From positions 3,844,001-3,908,000 of the forward strand of contig NZ_CP107918.1 in the NCBI RefSeq assembly GCF_036014195.1: 64,000 nt of DNA, given 5' to 3'. Origin of the DNA: Streptomyces sp. NBC_00442 (GTDB lineage: Bacteria > Actinomycetota > Actinomycetes > Streptomycetales > Streptomycetaceae). Under the pieces are notes generated by a model. The model saw only the letters and a program-made list of their open reading frames with translations, was not told the origin of the DNA and made no database searches. The translations under genes were made by a program, and so were the position numbers. Below, piece by piece: positions 16,744 to 25,043 of the stretch (the first letter of the stretch is position 1; each line of letters begins with the position of its first letter).

Positions 16744-17994
16744 ATGCCGCCGGGACCGTGTGCTGACGGGGCGTCACCCGTGTGGACCGCCCGGGAGGTG
16801 CGGCGGGCGCGCGCGTGGTCGGCTGGCCGGGTGGAGACGTCCAGGCACCTGCTGCCCGAAGCCGCCCGTCGCATCGCCGCCTGGTGCGCCGTCGTGCTGC
16901 TCGTCGCCGGGGTCGTCGGGGTGGGGGTGTGGCTGTGCGCCGCGTTCAAGACGGCCGTCACGCCCGTGCTGCTCGCCCTCCTCGGCACCGCGCTGCTCGG
17001 GCCCGTACACCGGTGGCTGGTCCGCCTGGGGCTGCGGCGCTCGCTCGCGGCGGGGCTCACCTGCGTCGCACTCGTGGCGGTGGTCGGCGGCGCCGGGTAC
17101 GTCGTGGTCAGCGCGCTCATCGACACCGGGGACCAGATCCTCGCCTCGCTCAAGCAGGCCGGACAGTGGGTGGCCGACCACTTCGGGGTGGCCGGCGGGG
17201 ACGGCGTCACCAACATCGCCGACAACGCCAAGCAGCTGCTGTCCAAGTTCGGGGCGAGCGCGGCCGGCGGGGTGCTCCAGGGGCTCAGCCTGCTGGGCAC
17301 GCTCATCGCCACCAGCGTGCTCGCGCTGCTGCTGACCTTCTTCTTCCTCAAGGACTCCGACCGGGCCGTGGGCCTCGCCCACGCGGTGGCGCCGCGCGGC
17401 GCGGGCGACACCGTGGAGGCGATGGCGCGGCGCGCCTTCGAGGCGGTCGAGGGGTTCATGCGGGGGACCACGCTCATCGCCCTCATCGACGCCGTCTGCA
17501 TCACGGTCGGGCTGCTCATCCTGAGGGTGCCCGGCGCCATCGGGCTCGGCGCGCTGGTCTTCATCGGCGCGTACATCCCCTACCTGGGCGCCTTCGTGTC
17601 CGGCGCGGTGGCCGTCCTGGTGGCGCTCGCCGACCGCGGGTTCGGCACCGCGCTGTGGACCCTCGGGATCGTGCTCGCCGTGCAGCAGCTCGAAGGGCAC
17701 ATCCTCCAGCCCGTCATCCAGAGCCGCACCGTCCAGATGCACCCCGCGATGATCATGATCGCGCTGACCGCGGGCGCGGACGTAGCGGGCCTGGTCGGCA
17801 TGCTGCTCGCGGTACCGGTCGCGGCGGCCGCGTTCGGGGTCCTGGGGGAGGTGCGCAAGCGGTACGGGAGTGGGGGCGAGCCCGGCTTCGGTGGGGGCGC
17901 GACCCGGGAGGGGGCCGGCGGCGGGCCGCCCGGCGCGGGGGCGGGCGGAGGTCAGCCCCCCGGGTTGTCCGCCCCGGCGGGCCCGGACTCGTAG
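16744..17994 (+). CDS. AI-2E (TqsA/PerM-like) family membrane transporter
   Basis: A 416-residue protein with about eight transmembrane helices in the AI-2E family pattern. Two pairs near the N-terminus (WCAVVLLVAGVVGVGVWL, VTPVLLALLGTALLGP) precede a soluble loop. The conserved C-terminal block contains IGALVFIGAYIPYLGAFVSG-type residues, LVALADRGF, QLEGHILQPVIQSRTVQMHP and GLVGMLLAVPVAAAA. Family members export small molecules or exchange ions; the substrate is unknown. The Gly/Pro-rich last 35 residues overlap by 43 bases, tail to tail, with the SpoIIE-type phosphatase gene. The start is either GTG 16741 or ATG 16744, with only weak ribosome-site support. Confidence 0.88.
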   Translation: MPPGPCADGASPVWTAREVRRARAWSAGRVETSRHLLPEAARRIAAWCAVVLLVAGVVGVGVWLCAAFKTAVTPVLLALLGTALLGPVHRWLVRLGLRRSLAAGLTCVALVAVVGGAGYVVVSALIDTGDQILASLKQAGQWVADHFGVAGGDGVTNIADNAKQLLSKFGASAAGGVLQGLSLLGTLIATSVLALLLTFFFLKDSDRAVGLAHAVAPRGAGDTVEAMARRAFEAVEGFMRGTTLIALIDAVCITVGLLILRVPGAIGLGALVFIGAYIPYLGAFVSGAVAVLVALADRGFGTALWTLGIVLAVQQLEGHILQPVIQSRTVQMHPAMIMIALTAGADVAGLVGMLLAVPVAAAAFGVLGEVRKRYGSGGEPGFGGGATREGAGGGPPGAGAGGGQPPGLSAPAGPDS

Positions 17995-20114
17995 AGCTCG
18001 AACCAGATCGACTTGCCGTCGCCCCGCGGGTCGACTCCCCACGCGTCCGCCAGCATCTCCATCAGGATCAGGCCGCGGCCGCTCGATGCCATTTCGCCGG
18101 GGCGGCGCCGGTGGGGGAGTTCGTCGCTGGCGTCGGCCACCTCGACGCGCAGGCGGCGGGTGCCCAGGGGGCCCCTGGCCTCGGCCACCAGGAGGGCGTC
18201 CCCGTCGGTGTGGACCAGGACGTTGGTGATCATCTCGGAGATCATCAGGACCGCCGAGTCGACCTGCTCCTCGTCCGCCCAGTCGTGCAGGAGCTCGCGC
18301 AGCTGCCTGCGGGCGCCCGCGATCTGCTGGGGCTCGGCCTGGGCGACGGTCAGGGCGGTGCGCCGGACCACGTCGGGCGGGGCGGCCCCCGCGGACGCGG
18401 CGACGTCGTTGCGGCGCAGGAGCAGCAGCGCGATGTCGTCCTCGCGGCGGTCCACGAGCGGGCCCGTGGTGTGGTGCGAGGAGGGGCCGTGCACGGCCTG
18501 GACCAGCTCGTCGGCGAGCTGTTCCAGGCTGTCGCCGGTGTGCATCTCCAGGACCGGGCGCAGCCGCGTCCAGCCGCTCGCCATGTCGTGCCCGCCGGTC
18601 TCGATCAGACCGTCCGTGCAGATCATGATCGTCTCGTCGGGGTCCAGGACGAGCCGGGTGGTCGGGTAGTCGGAGTCCGCCTCGATGCCGAGCGGGAGGC
18701 CGCCCGCGGTCGAGCGGATCAGGGCGGTGCCGTCGGCGGTGCGGATCACCGGGTCGGGGTGGCCGGCCCGCGCGATGTCGAGGGTGCCGGTGGCCGGGTC
18801 GACCTCGATGTAGAGGCAGGTCGCGAAGCGCGGCGCGTTGTCCTCGTACCCGTCGCCCGACGGCTCGGGCAGCCCGTACGACTCGGTGATCCCGTACAGG
18901 AAGCGGGAGGCGCGCGAGAGGACCGCGTCGGGGCTGTGGCCCTCGCTCGCATACGCGCGCAGCGCGATCCGTAGCTGGCCCATGAGGCCGGCCGCCCGCA
19001 CGTCGTGGCCCTGCACGTCGCCGATGACCAGCGCGAAGCGCCCACCGCCGTTGTCCGTGGCGGAGCCGCCGCCGGGCAGCGGGATCATGTCGTACCAGTC
19101 GCCGCCGACCTGGAGGCCACCGCCGGTCGGCACATAGCGGGCGGCGACCGTCATGCCGGGGATCTCGGGGCCGAGCGTCGGCATCATGGAGCGTTGCAGG
19201 CCGAGCGAGAACTCGCGCTCGTCCTCCGCCTCGCCCGCCCTCGCCAGGGCCTGGGCGAGCATGCGGGCCACCGTGGTGAGGACCGAGCGCTCGTCGGGGG
19301 TGAAGGCGACGGGATGCTTGAACGCGGCCATCCACGCGCCGATGGTGTGGCCGGCCACGATCAGCGGGACGAACGCCCACGACTGCCGGTCGAAGCGCTG
19401 CGCCATCGGCCAGGTGGCGGGGAAGCGGCGCCGGTACTCCTGCGGGCTCGGCAGATAGATCGCCCGCCCGTTGCGTACGACGTCGGCGGCCGGATAGTCC
19501 GTGTCGAGCGCCATGTCCGCGAACGGGCCGTCGTCCCCCGGGTTGTGCCCGTGGTGCCCGATGATCGTCAGCCGCTCGCCGGCCACCCCGAACACGGCGA
19601 GGCCGTCCGGCGAGAACCCCGGCATGGACAGCGAGGCGGCGACCCGCAGCACCTCGGACGTGGAGCGGGCCTCGGCGAGCGCGCGCCCCGCGTCGAGCAG
19701 GAACGCCTCGCGCGAGCGCCGCCAGTCGCCGGTGATGGAGGGATGTGCTGCGGTGGTGCCGGGCTGGGGCTCGGCGACCTCCTGGATGGTGCCGATGAGC
19801 ATGTAGGTGTCGCCGTTGAGCATGGGCTTGGAGCGGCTGCGCACCGTACGCAGGACGCGGCCGTGCTCGTCCATGATCCGCAGCCGGACCTCGGCGAGGG
19901 TGCCCTCGGCGAGGGCGAGGTGCACGATGCCGTCGACCTCGTTCCAGTCGACCGGGTGGAAACGGGAGCGTGCGGATGCCTCCGTCAGGGTGGCGGGACG
20001 CGCGGGCAGCCCGAGGAGCCGGGCGGCCTCGGCGTCGAGGGTGACCGTCCCGGAGGCGTTGTCCCAGCGCCACAGGCCAGTCGCGATAGCGGCCAGGACG
20101 TCCTCTGTGCGCAT
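17952..20114 (-). CDS. PAS-GAF-SpoIIE phosphatase with C-terminal HATPase (anti-sigma-like) domain
   Basis: A 720-residue cytoplasmic signalling protein without membrane segments. About 10-110 is a PAS fold (LWRWDNASGTVTLDAEAARLLG, FHPVDWNEV). About 130-300 is a GAF-like domain. About 320-540 is a PPM/SpoIIE phosphatase with metal-site motifs VGGDWYDMIPLPGG, ALVIGDVQGHD and ICTDGLIE. About 570-720 is an HATPase_c domain (VLMISEMITNVLVH, GRGLILMEML) like the RsbW/SpoIIAB serine kinases. Such proteins both phosphorylate and dephosphorylate anti-anti-sigma factors; Streptomyces has many. No partner is encoded nearby. The ATG at 20114 is the only start before the PAS domain. The gene diverges from aspS. 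Confidence 0.93.
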   Translation of the reverse strand: MRTEDVLAAIATGLWRWDNASGTVTLDAEAARLLGLPARPATLTEASARSRFHPVDWNEVDGIVHLALAEGTLAEVRLRIMDEHGRVLRTVRSRSKPMLNGDTYMLIGTIQEVAEPQPGTTAAHPSITGDWRRSREAFLLDAGRALAEARSTSEVLRVAASLSMPGFSPDGLAVFGVAGERLTIIGHHGHNPGDDGPFADMALDTDYPAADVVRNGRAIYLPSPQEYRRRFPATWPMAQRFDRQSWAFVPLIVAGHTIGAWMAAFKHPVAFTPDERSVLTTVARMLAQALARAGEAEDEREFSLGLQRSMMPTLGPEIPGMTVAARYVPTGGGLQVGGDWYDMIPLPGGGSATDNGGGRFALVIGDVQGHDVRAAGLMGQLRIALRAYASEGHSPDAVLSRASRFLYGITESYGLPEPSGDGYEDNAPRFATCLYIEVDPATGTLDIARAGHPDPVIRTADGTALIRSTAGGLPLGIEADSDYPTTRLVLDPDETIMICTDGLIETGGHDMASGWTRLRPVLEMHTGDSLEQLADELVQAVHGPSSHHTTGPLVDRREDDIALLLLRRNDVAASAGAAPPDVVRRTALTVAQAEPQQIAGARRQLRELLHDWADEEQVDSAVLMISEMITNVLVHTDGDALLVAEARGPLGTRRLRVEVADASDELPHRRRPGEMASSGRGLILMEMLADAWGVDPRGDGKSIWFELYESGPAGADNPGG

Positions 20115-20203
20115 TGCCCCTATTTAAGAAGATCCCGGGACTCGCCGCCACCGAAGGGCGGCCCCGCACCGGGCGGTAACCTGAACCCGTTGATTCCCGC
20201 CTG

Positions 20204-20248
20204 TCTCGCGAAGAATCTCGCGAAGAGTCGCGCCGTCGCGCGAAGAAT
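20204..20248. repeat. 12-base repeats in the aspS leader
   Basis: TCTCGCGAAGAA (20204-20215) and TCTCGCGAAGAG (20216-20227) are adjacent. A third related TCGCGCGAAGAA lies at 20236-20247, just before the aspS start. They fall in the probable 5' untranslated region. A regulatory role is possible but unsupported. Confidence 0.55.
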
Positions 20249-20255
20249 TGGATGA

Positions 20256-22031
20256 ATGATGCACCGGTACCGGTCCCACACCTGCGGCGAGCTCCGCGCC
20301 TCCGACGTCGGCGGCGACGTCCGGCTGAGCGGCTGGCTGCACAATCGCCGAGACCTGGGCGGCATTCTCTTCATCGACCTGCGGGACCACTACGGCATCA
20401 CCCAGCTGGTCGCCCGGCCCGGCACGGCCGGCGCGGAGGCCCTGGACAAGCTGTCCAAGGAGACCGTCGTCCGCGTGGACGGCAAGGTCGTCTCGCGCGG
20501 CGCCGAGAACGTCAACGGTGAGCTGGCGACCGGTGAGATCGAGATCGAGGTCGGTGAGGTCGAGGTGCTCGGCGCCGCCGCGCCGCTGCCCTTCACGATC
20601 AACGCCGAGGACGGGGTCAACGAGGAGCGGCGCCTGGAGTACCGCTTCCTGGACCTGCGCCGCGAGCGCATGCACCGCAACATCATGCTGCGCAGCGCCG
20701 TGATCGCCTCGATCCGCTCGAAGATGGTCGCGCTCGGCTTCAACGAGATGGCGACGCCCATCCTGGCCGCGACCTCCCCCGAGGGCGCCCGCGACTTCGT
20801 CGTCCCCTCCCGCCTGAACCCGGGCAAGTTCTACGCGCTGCCGCAGGCGCCGCAGCAGTTCAAGCAGCTGCTCATGATCTCCGGCTTCGACCGGTACTTC
20901 CAGATCGCGCCCTGCTTCCGCGACGAGGACGCCCGCGCGGACCGCTCGCCGGGCGAGTTCTACCAGCTCGACGTCGAGATGAGCTTCGTCGAGCAGGAGG
21001 ACGTCTTCCAGCCCATCGAGAAGCTCATGACCGAGCTCTTCGAGGAGTTCGGCGGCGGCCGCCACGTCACCTCCCCCTTCCCGCGGATCCCGTTCCGCGA
21101 GTCGATGCTGAAGTACGGCAACGACAAGCCCGACCTGCGTGCCAAGCTCGAACTCACCGACATCACGGACGTGTTCGAGGGATCGGCGTTCAAGGCGTTC
21201 GCCGGCAAGCACGTGCGCGCCCTGCCGGTGCCGGACGTGGCCGGGCAGTCCCGCAAGTTCTTCGACGGGCTCGGCGAGTACGCCGTCTCGCTCGGCGCGC
21301 AGGGCCTGGCCTGGGTGCGGGTCGCCGAGGACGGGTCGCTGTCCGGCCCGATCGCGAAGTTCCTCACCGAGGAGAACGTCAAGGTCCTCACCGAGCGCCT
21401 CGGCCTCGCCGCCGGGCACGCGGTGTTCTTCGGCGCGGGCGAGTTCGACGAGGTCTCCAAGATCATGTCGGGCGTGCGCGTCGAGGCCGCGAAGCGCGCC
21501 GGGCACTTCGAGGAGGGCGTGTTCCGGTTCTGCTGGATCGTCGACTTCCCGATGTACGAGAAGGACGAGGAGACCGGCAGGATCGACTTCTCGCACAACC
21601 CGTTCTCCATGCCGCAGGGCGGCCTGGAGGCCCTGGAGAGCCAGGACCCCCTGGACGTCCTCGGCTGGCAGTACGACATCGTCTGCAACGGCATCGAGCT
21701 GTCCTCGGGCGCGATCCGCAACCACGAGCCCGAGATCATGTTCAAGGCGTTCGAGATCGCGGGCTACGACCGGGAGACCGTGGAGCGCGAGTTCGGCGGC
21801 ATGCTCAAGGCGTTCCGCCTCGGCGCCCCGCCGCACGGCGGCATCGCGCCGGGCGTCGACCGCATGGTGATGCTGCTCGCCGACGAGCCGAACATCCGGG
21901 AGACCATCGCGTTCCCGCTGAACGGCAACGCGCAGGACCTGATGATGGGCGCGCCGACCGAGCTCGACGAGACGCGTCTGCGCGAGCTGAACATCGCGCT
22001 GCGCAAGCCGGTGGCGGACAAGCAGGCGTAG
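20256..22031 (+). CDS. aspS: Aspartyl-tRNA synthetase
   Basis: A 591-residue class II aminoacyl-tRNA synthetase charging tRNA-Asp with aspartate. The N-terminal OB-fold anticodon domain ([18 protein letters not shown]) is followed by motif 2 ([21 protein letters not shown]), the bacterial GAD insert (about 290-420), and motif 3 with [13 protein letters not shown] near the C-terminus. Length is normal for bacterial AspS. Two in-frame ATG codons (20256 and 20259) open the gene; homologues usually begin [13 protein letters not shown], so 20259 may be the true start. The ribosome site is weak. The gene ends at a 17-bp hairpin. Confidence 0.96.
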   Translation: MMHRYRSHTCGELRASDVGGDVRLSGWLHNRRDLGGILFIDLRDHYGITQLVARPGTAGAEALDKLSKETVVRVDGKVVSRGAENVNGELATGEIEIEVGEVEVLGAAAPLPFTINAEDGVNEERRLEYRFLDLRRERMHRNIMLRSAVIASIRSKMVALGFNEMATPILAATSPEGARDFVVPSRLNPGKFYALPQAPQQFKQLLMISGFDRYFQIAPCFRDEDARADRSPGEFYQLDVEMSFVEQEDVFQPIEKLMTELFEEFGGGRHVTSPFPRIPFRESMLKYGNDKPDLRAKLELTDITDVFEGSAFKAFAGKHVRALPVPDVAGQSRKFFDGLGEYAVSLGAQGLAWVRVAEDGSLSGPIAKFLTEENVKVLTERLGLAAGHAVFFGAGEFDEVSKIMSGVRVEAAKRAGHFEEGVFRFCWIVDFPMYEKDEETGRIDFSHNPFSMPQGGLEALESQDPLDVLGWQYDIVCNGIELSSGAIRNHEPEIMFKAFEIAGYDRETVEREFGGMLKAFRLGAPPHGGIAPGVDRMVMLLADEPNIRETIAFPLNGNAQDLMMGAPTELDETRLRELNIALRKPVADKQA

Positions 22032-22076
22032 TCCCCAGCCCGGTAAGCCGGTAAGCCGGTGGCCGAACCGGTCCTT

Positions 22077-22112
22077 GTCCGGCCCCCGGGGCACATGCCC
22101 CGGGGGCCGGAC
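22077..22112. terminator. Strong bidirectional terminator between aspS and the aldo/keto reductase gene
   Basis: Arms 22077-22093 and 22096-22112 are perfectly complementary over 17 bp (starting GTCCGGCCCCC) with a 2-base loop. It lies between two converging genes and can serve both. Confidence 0.88.
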
Positions 22113-22159
22113 GCGTTCGCGGCCCGCGCGAGCGGCGCCGCGGACCGGCGGGCCGGGAT

Positions 22160-23224
22160 TCAGGCGCGGAGCTGGATCTTCAGGTCGCCCCGTGTCGCCC
22201 CGCGGCCGTGGTCACCGGCGAGGTAGGCGTGCGGGATGCCCGGACCGATCGCCCCGGCCGCGTCGAGCCGGGACAGCTGGGCGGCGGTGAGGCCGGTGTC
22301 GAGGGCGCCCAGATTGTCGTCCAGCTGCGCGAGCGTGCGGGCACCGATGACGGGCGCCGTCACGGCGGGGTTGTGCAGCGTCCAGGCCAGCCCCACCTGC
22401 GCGGGGGTGCGGCCGAGCTCCGTGGCCACGTCCTTCACGACGTCCGCGATACCGAGGGTGCGCTCGGTCACCATGCCCAGGGCCGCGTTGAAGCTCTTGC
22501 GGGTGCTCCCCTCCGACGCGGCGGGCTCGCCGGCCAGGTCGGAGCGCCTGTACTTTCCGCTGAGCAGCCCGCCCGCGAGCGGCGAGTACGGCACCACGCC
22601 GAGCCCCATCTCGCGGGCCATCGGGATCAGATCGCGCTCCCCGGTGCGTTCGGCCAGGCTGTACTCGATCTGGAGCGCGACCAGCGGCGACCAGCCGCGC
22701 AGCTCGGCGATGGCCTGCATCCGCGACACCTGCCACGCCGGGACGTTGGACATCGCCACGTACAGGACCTTGCCCTGCCGGACCAGGTCGTCCAGGCCGC
22801 GCAGGATCTCCTCGACCGGCGTCGAGAAGTCCCACACGTGCAGATAGAGCAGGTCGATGTAGTCCGTGTTCAGACGCCGCAGGCTGGATTCCACCGACGC
22901 GAACAGGCTCTTGCGGTGCGGGCCGCCGGAGTTGGGGTCGTCCGGGCGGCGCAGCGTCGAGTACTTCGTGGCGAGCACCAGGCCCTCGCGGCGCCGGCGG
23001 GCGAAGGCGCCGAGCAGACGCTCGGAACTGCCCTCGGTGTAGGTGGTGGCGGTGTCGATGAAGTTGCCGCCGTGCTCGACGTAGCGGTCGAACAGCCGGC
23101 GCGCCTCGTCCTCCGCGGCGCCCCAGCCCCACTCGGTGCCGAACGTCGCCGTGCCGAGCGCCAGCGGTGAGACCCGCAGCCCGGAGCGGCCCAGCAGCCG
23201 GTAGGTGTCGAGCGTGAGCGACAT
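22160..23224 (-). CDS. Aldo/keto reductase
   Basis: A 354-residue NADPH-dependent oxidoreductase of the AKR superfamily with the TIM-barrel signature. GGNFIDTATTYTEGSSE holds the catalytic Asp and Tyr, LVLATK the Lys, and DLLYLHVWD the His. ALQIEYSL, VVPYSPLAGGLLSGKY and the cofactor-binding PVIGARTLAQLDDNL follow. AGGAG lies 7 bases upstream of the ATG at 23224. It diverges from an MmyB-type XRE regulator with a 134-base shared promoter region, a common pairing that implies direct control. The physiological substrate is unknown. Confidence 0.92.
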   Translation of the reverse strand: MSLTLDTYRLLGRSGLRVSPLALGTATFGTEWGWGAAEDEARRLFDRYVEHGGNFIDTATTYTEGSSERLLGAFARRRREGLVLATKYSTLRRPDDPNSGGPHRKSLFASVESSLRRLNTDYIDLLYLHVWDFSTPVEEILRGLDDLVRQGKVLYVAMSNVPAWQVSRMQAIAELRGWSPLVALQIEYSLAERTGERDLIPMAREMGLGVVPYSPLAGGLLSGKYRRSDLAGEPAASEGSTRKSFNAALGMVTERTLGIADVVKDVATELGRTPAQVGLAWTLHNPAVTAPVIGARTLAQLDDNLGALDTGLTAAQLSRLDAAGAIGPGIPHAYLAGDHGRGATRGDLKIQLRA

Positions 23225-23358
23225 GGTGTTCTCCTGTGGTCGTGGCGGACCCGTTGCCCGGATCCGTCGTCGAGAACAACCCTGCGACCCCCGTGAGCCG
23301 GGAATAAGGGAAGGACCATCCTGGGAACAGCGGTCCTACCCTGGCTGTTGGACCCGGC

Positions 23359-24192
23359 ATGACGATCTCCGCCGTGGACGCGACACAGGAGCTGGCCGTG
23401 TTCCTGCGGACCCGGCGCGAACGGCTCGACCCGGGCGCCCTGGGTCTGCCCGCGCGCAGGCAGACCCGTCGGACCCCGGGTCTGCGCCGCGAGGAGGTGG
23501 CCGAACTGGCCGGGGTCAGCGTCGACTACGTCGTACGCCTCGAACAGGCGCGCGGGCTGCGGCCCTCGGCGGACGTGCTCGAAGCCCTGGCCCGTGCGCT
23601 GCGCCTGGCCCCCGTCGAACGCGCCTACCTCTTCGACCTGGCCCAGCAGCGCCCCCGTACCGCCGACGAGCCCGCGACCACCGCGGCGCCGCCCCTGGCC
23701 CAGCTGGTCGCCGACCTGTCGCCGCTGCCGGCCATGCTCCTCAACCACCGTTACGACATCCTGGCCTGGAACCGCGAAATGGCGGCGCTGTTCCTGGACT
23801 TCGGCGCTCTGCCGCCGGCGCGGCGCAACGCGATGCGGCTGTGTCTGGCGCACCCGGACATCCGCGAGCGCTACGTGGACCGGGAGCAGGTCGTACGGGA
23901 GGGCATCGCCCATCTGCGTGCGGCGTGGGCCGCCCATCCGCAGGACCGGGAGCTGACCGGGCTGATCACCGAACTGCGCACGATGGACGGGGAGTTCGCG
24001 CGCCTGTGGGCCGAGCGGGACATCACGGCCGGTGGCCGCGGCCACAAGGTGATGCGCCATCCCGAGGCGGGCCCGCTGGCGCTGCGCGGGGAAGTGCTGG
24101 CACCGCTGCACGATCCGGATCAGCGGCTGTTGCTCTTCCGCGCGGCGGACGAGGAGAGCCGGGAGGCGCTGGCGCGGCTGTGCGGGGAGTGA
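23359..24192 (+). CDS. XRE-family regulator with MmyB-like ligand-binding domain
   Basis: A 277-residue protein. Residues about 12-75 carry an HTH (TRRTPGLRREEVAELAGVSVDYVVRLEQARGLRPS-type region), and residues about 100-270 an MmyB-like PAS-fold ligand domain (LAQLVADLSPLPAMLLNHRYDILAWNREMAALF, RLWAERDITAGGRGHK, HPEAGPLALRGEVL). Proteins of this family bind fatty-acid-like ligands and usually control a divergent oxidoreductase gene. The divergent aldo/keto reductase gene fits that pattern. Confidence 0.9.
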   Translation: MTISAVDATQELAVFLRTRRERLDPGALGLPARRQTRRTPGLRREEVAELAGVSVDYVVRLEQARGLRPSADVLEALARALRLAPVERAYLFDLAQQRPRTADEPATTAAPPLAQLVADLSPLPAMLLNHRYDILAWNREMAALFLDFGALPPARRNAMRLCLAHPDIRERYVDREQVVREGIAHLRAAWAAHPQDRELTGLITELRTMDGEFARLWAERDITAGGRGHKVMRHPEAGPLALRGEVLAPLHDPDQRLLLFRAADEESREALARLCGE

Positions 24193-24246
24193 CGCGGGGC
24201 GCCGCGCCAACCCGCCGAGCCACAGGGCGCATTCACGGCGCGGGGC

Positions 24247-24894
24247 CTACCCCTCCCGGCGCGCGAACAGGACCGCTCCGGGCAGTCGCTCGTCGAGGTC
24301 CAGCAGGAACTCGGCCTCGACCGTGAACCCGGCCTCCCGCAGCCAGGCCGTCACCCGGTCGGGGCGGCGCAGATGGATGTGGACCTTCATCGCGTGGCCG
24401 CCGTAGCCCCGGGTCTTCAGGCGGGTCCCGTCGCCCATGTGGAAGCCGAGCAGCAGCGGGGCGCCCGGCGGCATGACCCGGCGGAACTCGGCGAAGACGG
24501 TGGGGACCGCGTCGTCCGGGATGTGGACCAGGGACCAGAACGCGAGGGCGGCGGTGACCGAGGCGTCGGCGAGGGGGAGCTCCGTCATGGAGCCCACCTC
24601 GAACCGCAGCCCGGGGTGGTCGCGCCGGGCCACGGCGATCATGCCGGGAGAGAGGTCGACGCCGAAGGCATCGACGCCCAACTCGACCAGATGCGCGGTG
24701 ACATGACCGGGCCCGCAGCCCACGTCCGCGACGGGCCCGCCCCCGGCGTCCCGTACCAGCTCCGCGAACAGCGCGAGCACCGCCCGCAGATACGGCTCCC
24801 CCGCGAGGGCCTCGCGCAACTGGTCGGCGTAGCTCGCGGCGACCGTGTCGTAGGAGGTCCGGGTGTCGTCCAGCCATGCGTCCACGTCACTCAT
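24247..24894 (-). CDS. Class I SAM-dependent methyltransferase
   Basis: A 215-residue soluble enzyme with a Rossmann-like core: motif I VADVGCGPGHVTAHL (about 56-70), acidic loop GVDLSPGMIAVAR, motif II DASVTAALAFWSLVHIP and post-motif LLLGFHMGDGTRL. The substrate cannot be deduced; family members methylate small molecules. It is transcribed in the same direction as the CIS operon but is cut off from it by a very large hairpin. Confidence 0.88.
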   Translation of the reverse strand: MSDVDAWLDDTRTSYDTVAASYADQLREALAGEPYLRAVLALFAELVRDAGGGPVADVGCGPGHVTAHLVELGVDAFGVDLSPGMIAVARRDHPGLRFEVGSMTELPLADASVTAALAFWSLVHIPDDAVPTVFAEFRRVMPPGAPLLLGFHMGDGTRLKTRGYGGHAMKVHIHLRRPDRVTAWLREAGFTVEAEFLLDLDERLPGAVLFARREG

Positions 24895-24972
24895 GCGTCA
24901 GCACGCTAGCCGATCAACCCCGGCCGCCCACAAGCCCGTTCACGTGGGCACCCGGGCCCGGCGTGCCGGGCG

Positions 24973-25040
24973 CCGGTCCGCGCACGCCGACGCCCCCGGC
25001 CCCGGTGAGGGGGCAGGGGGCGTGGGCATGCGCGGACCGG
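24973..25040 (-). terminator. Very long hairpin closing the CIS operon
   Basis: CCGGTCCGCGCACGCCGACG (and on to 24997) pairs with 25016-25040, a stem of about 25 bp with two mismatches around an 18-base GC-rich loop. It begins 3 bases beyond the last gene of the contractile injection operon. The stem is unusually long for a simple terminator. Confidence 0.8.
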
Positions 25041-25043
25041 GAA

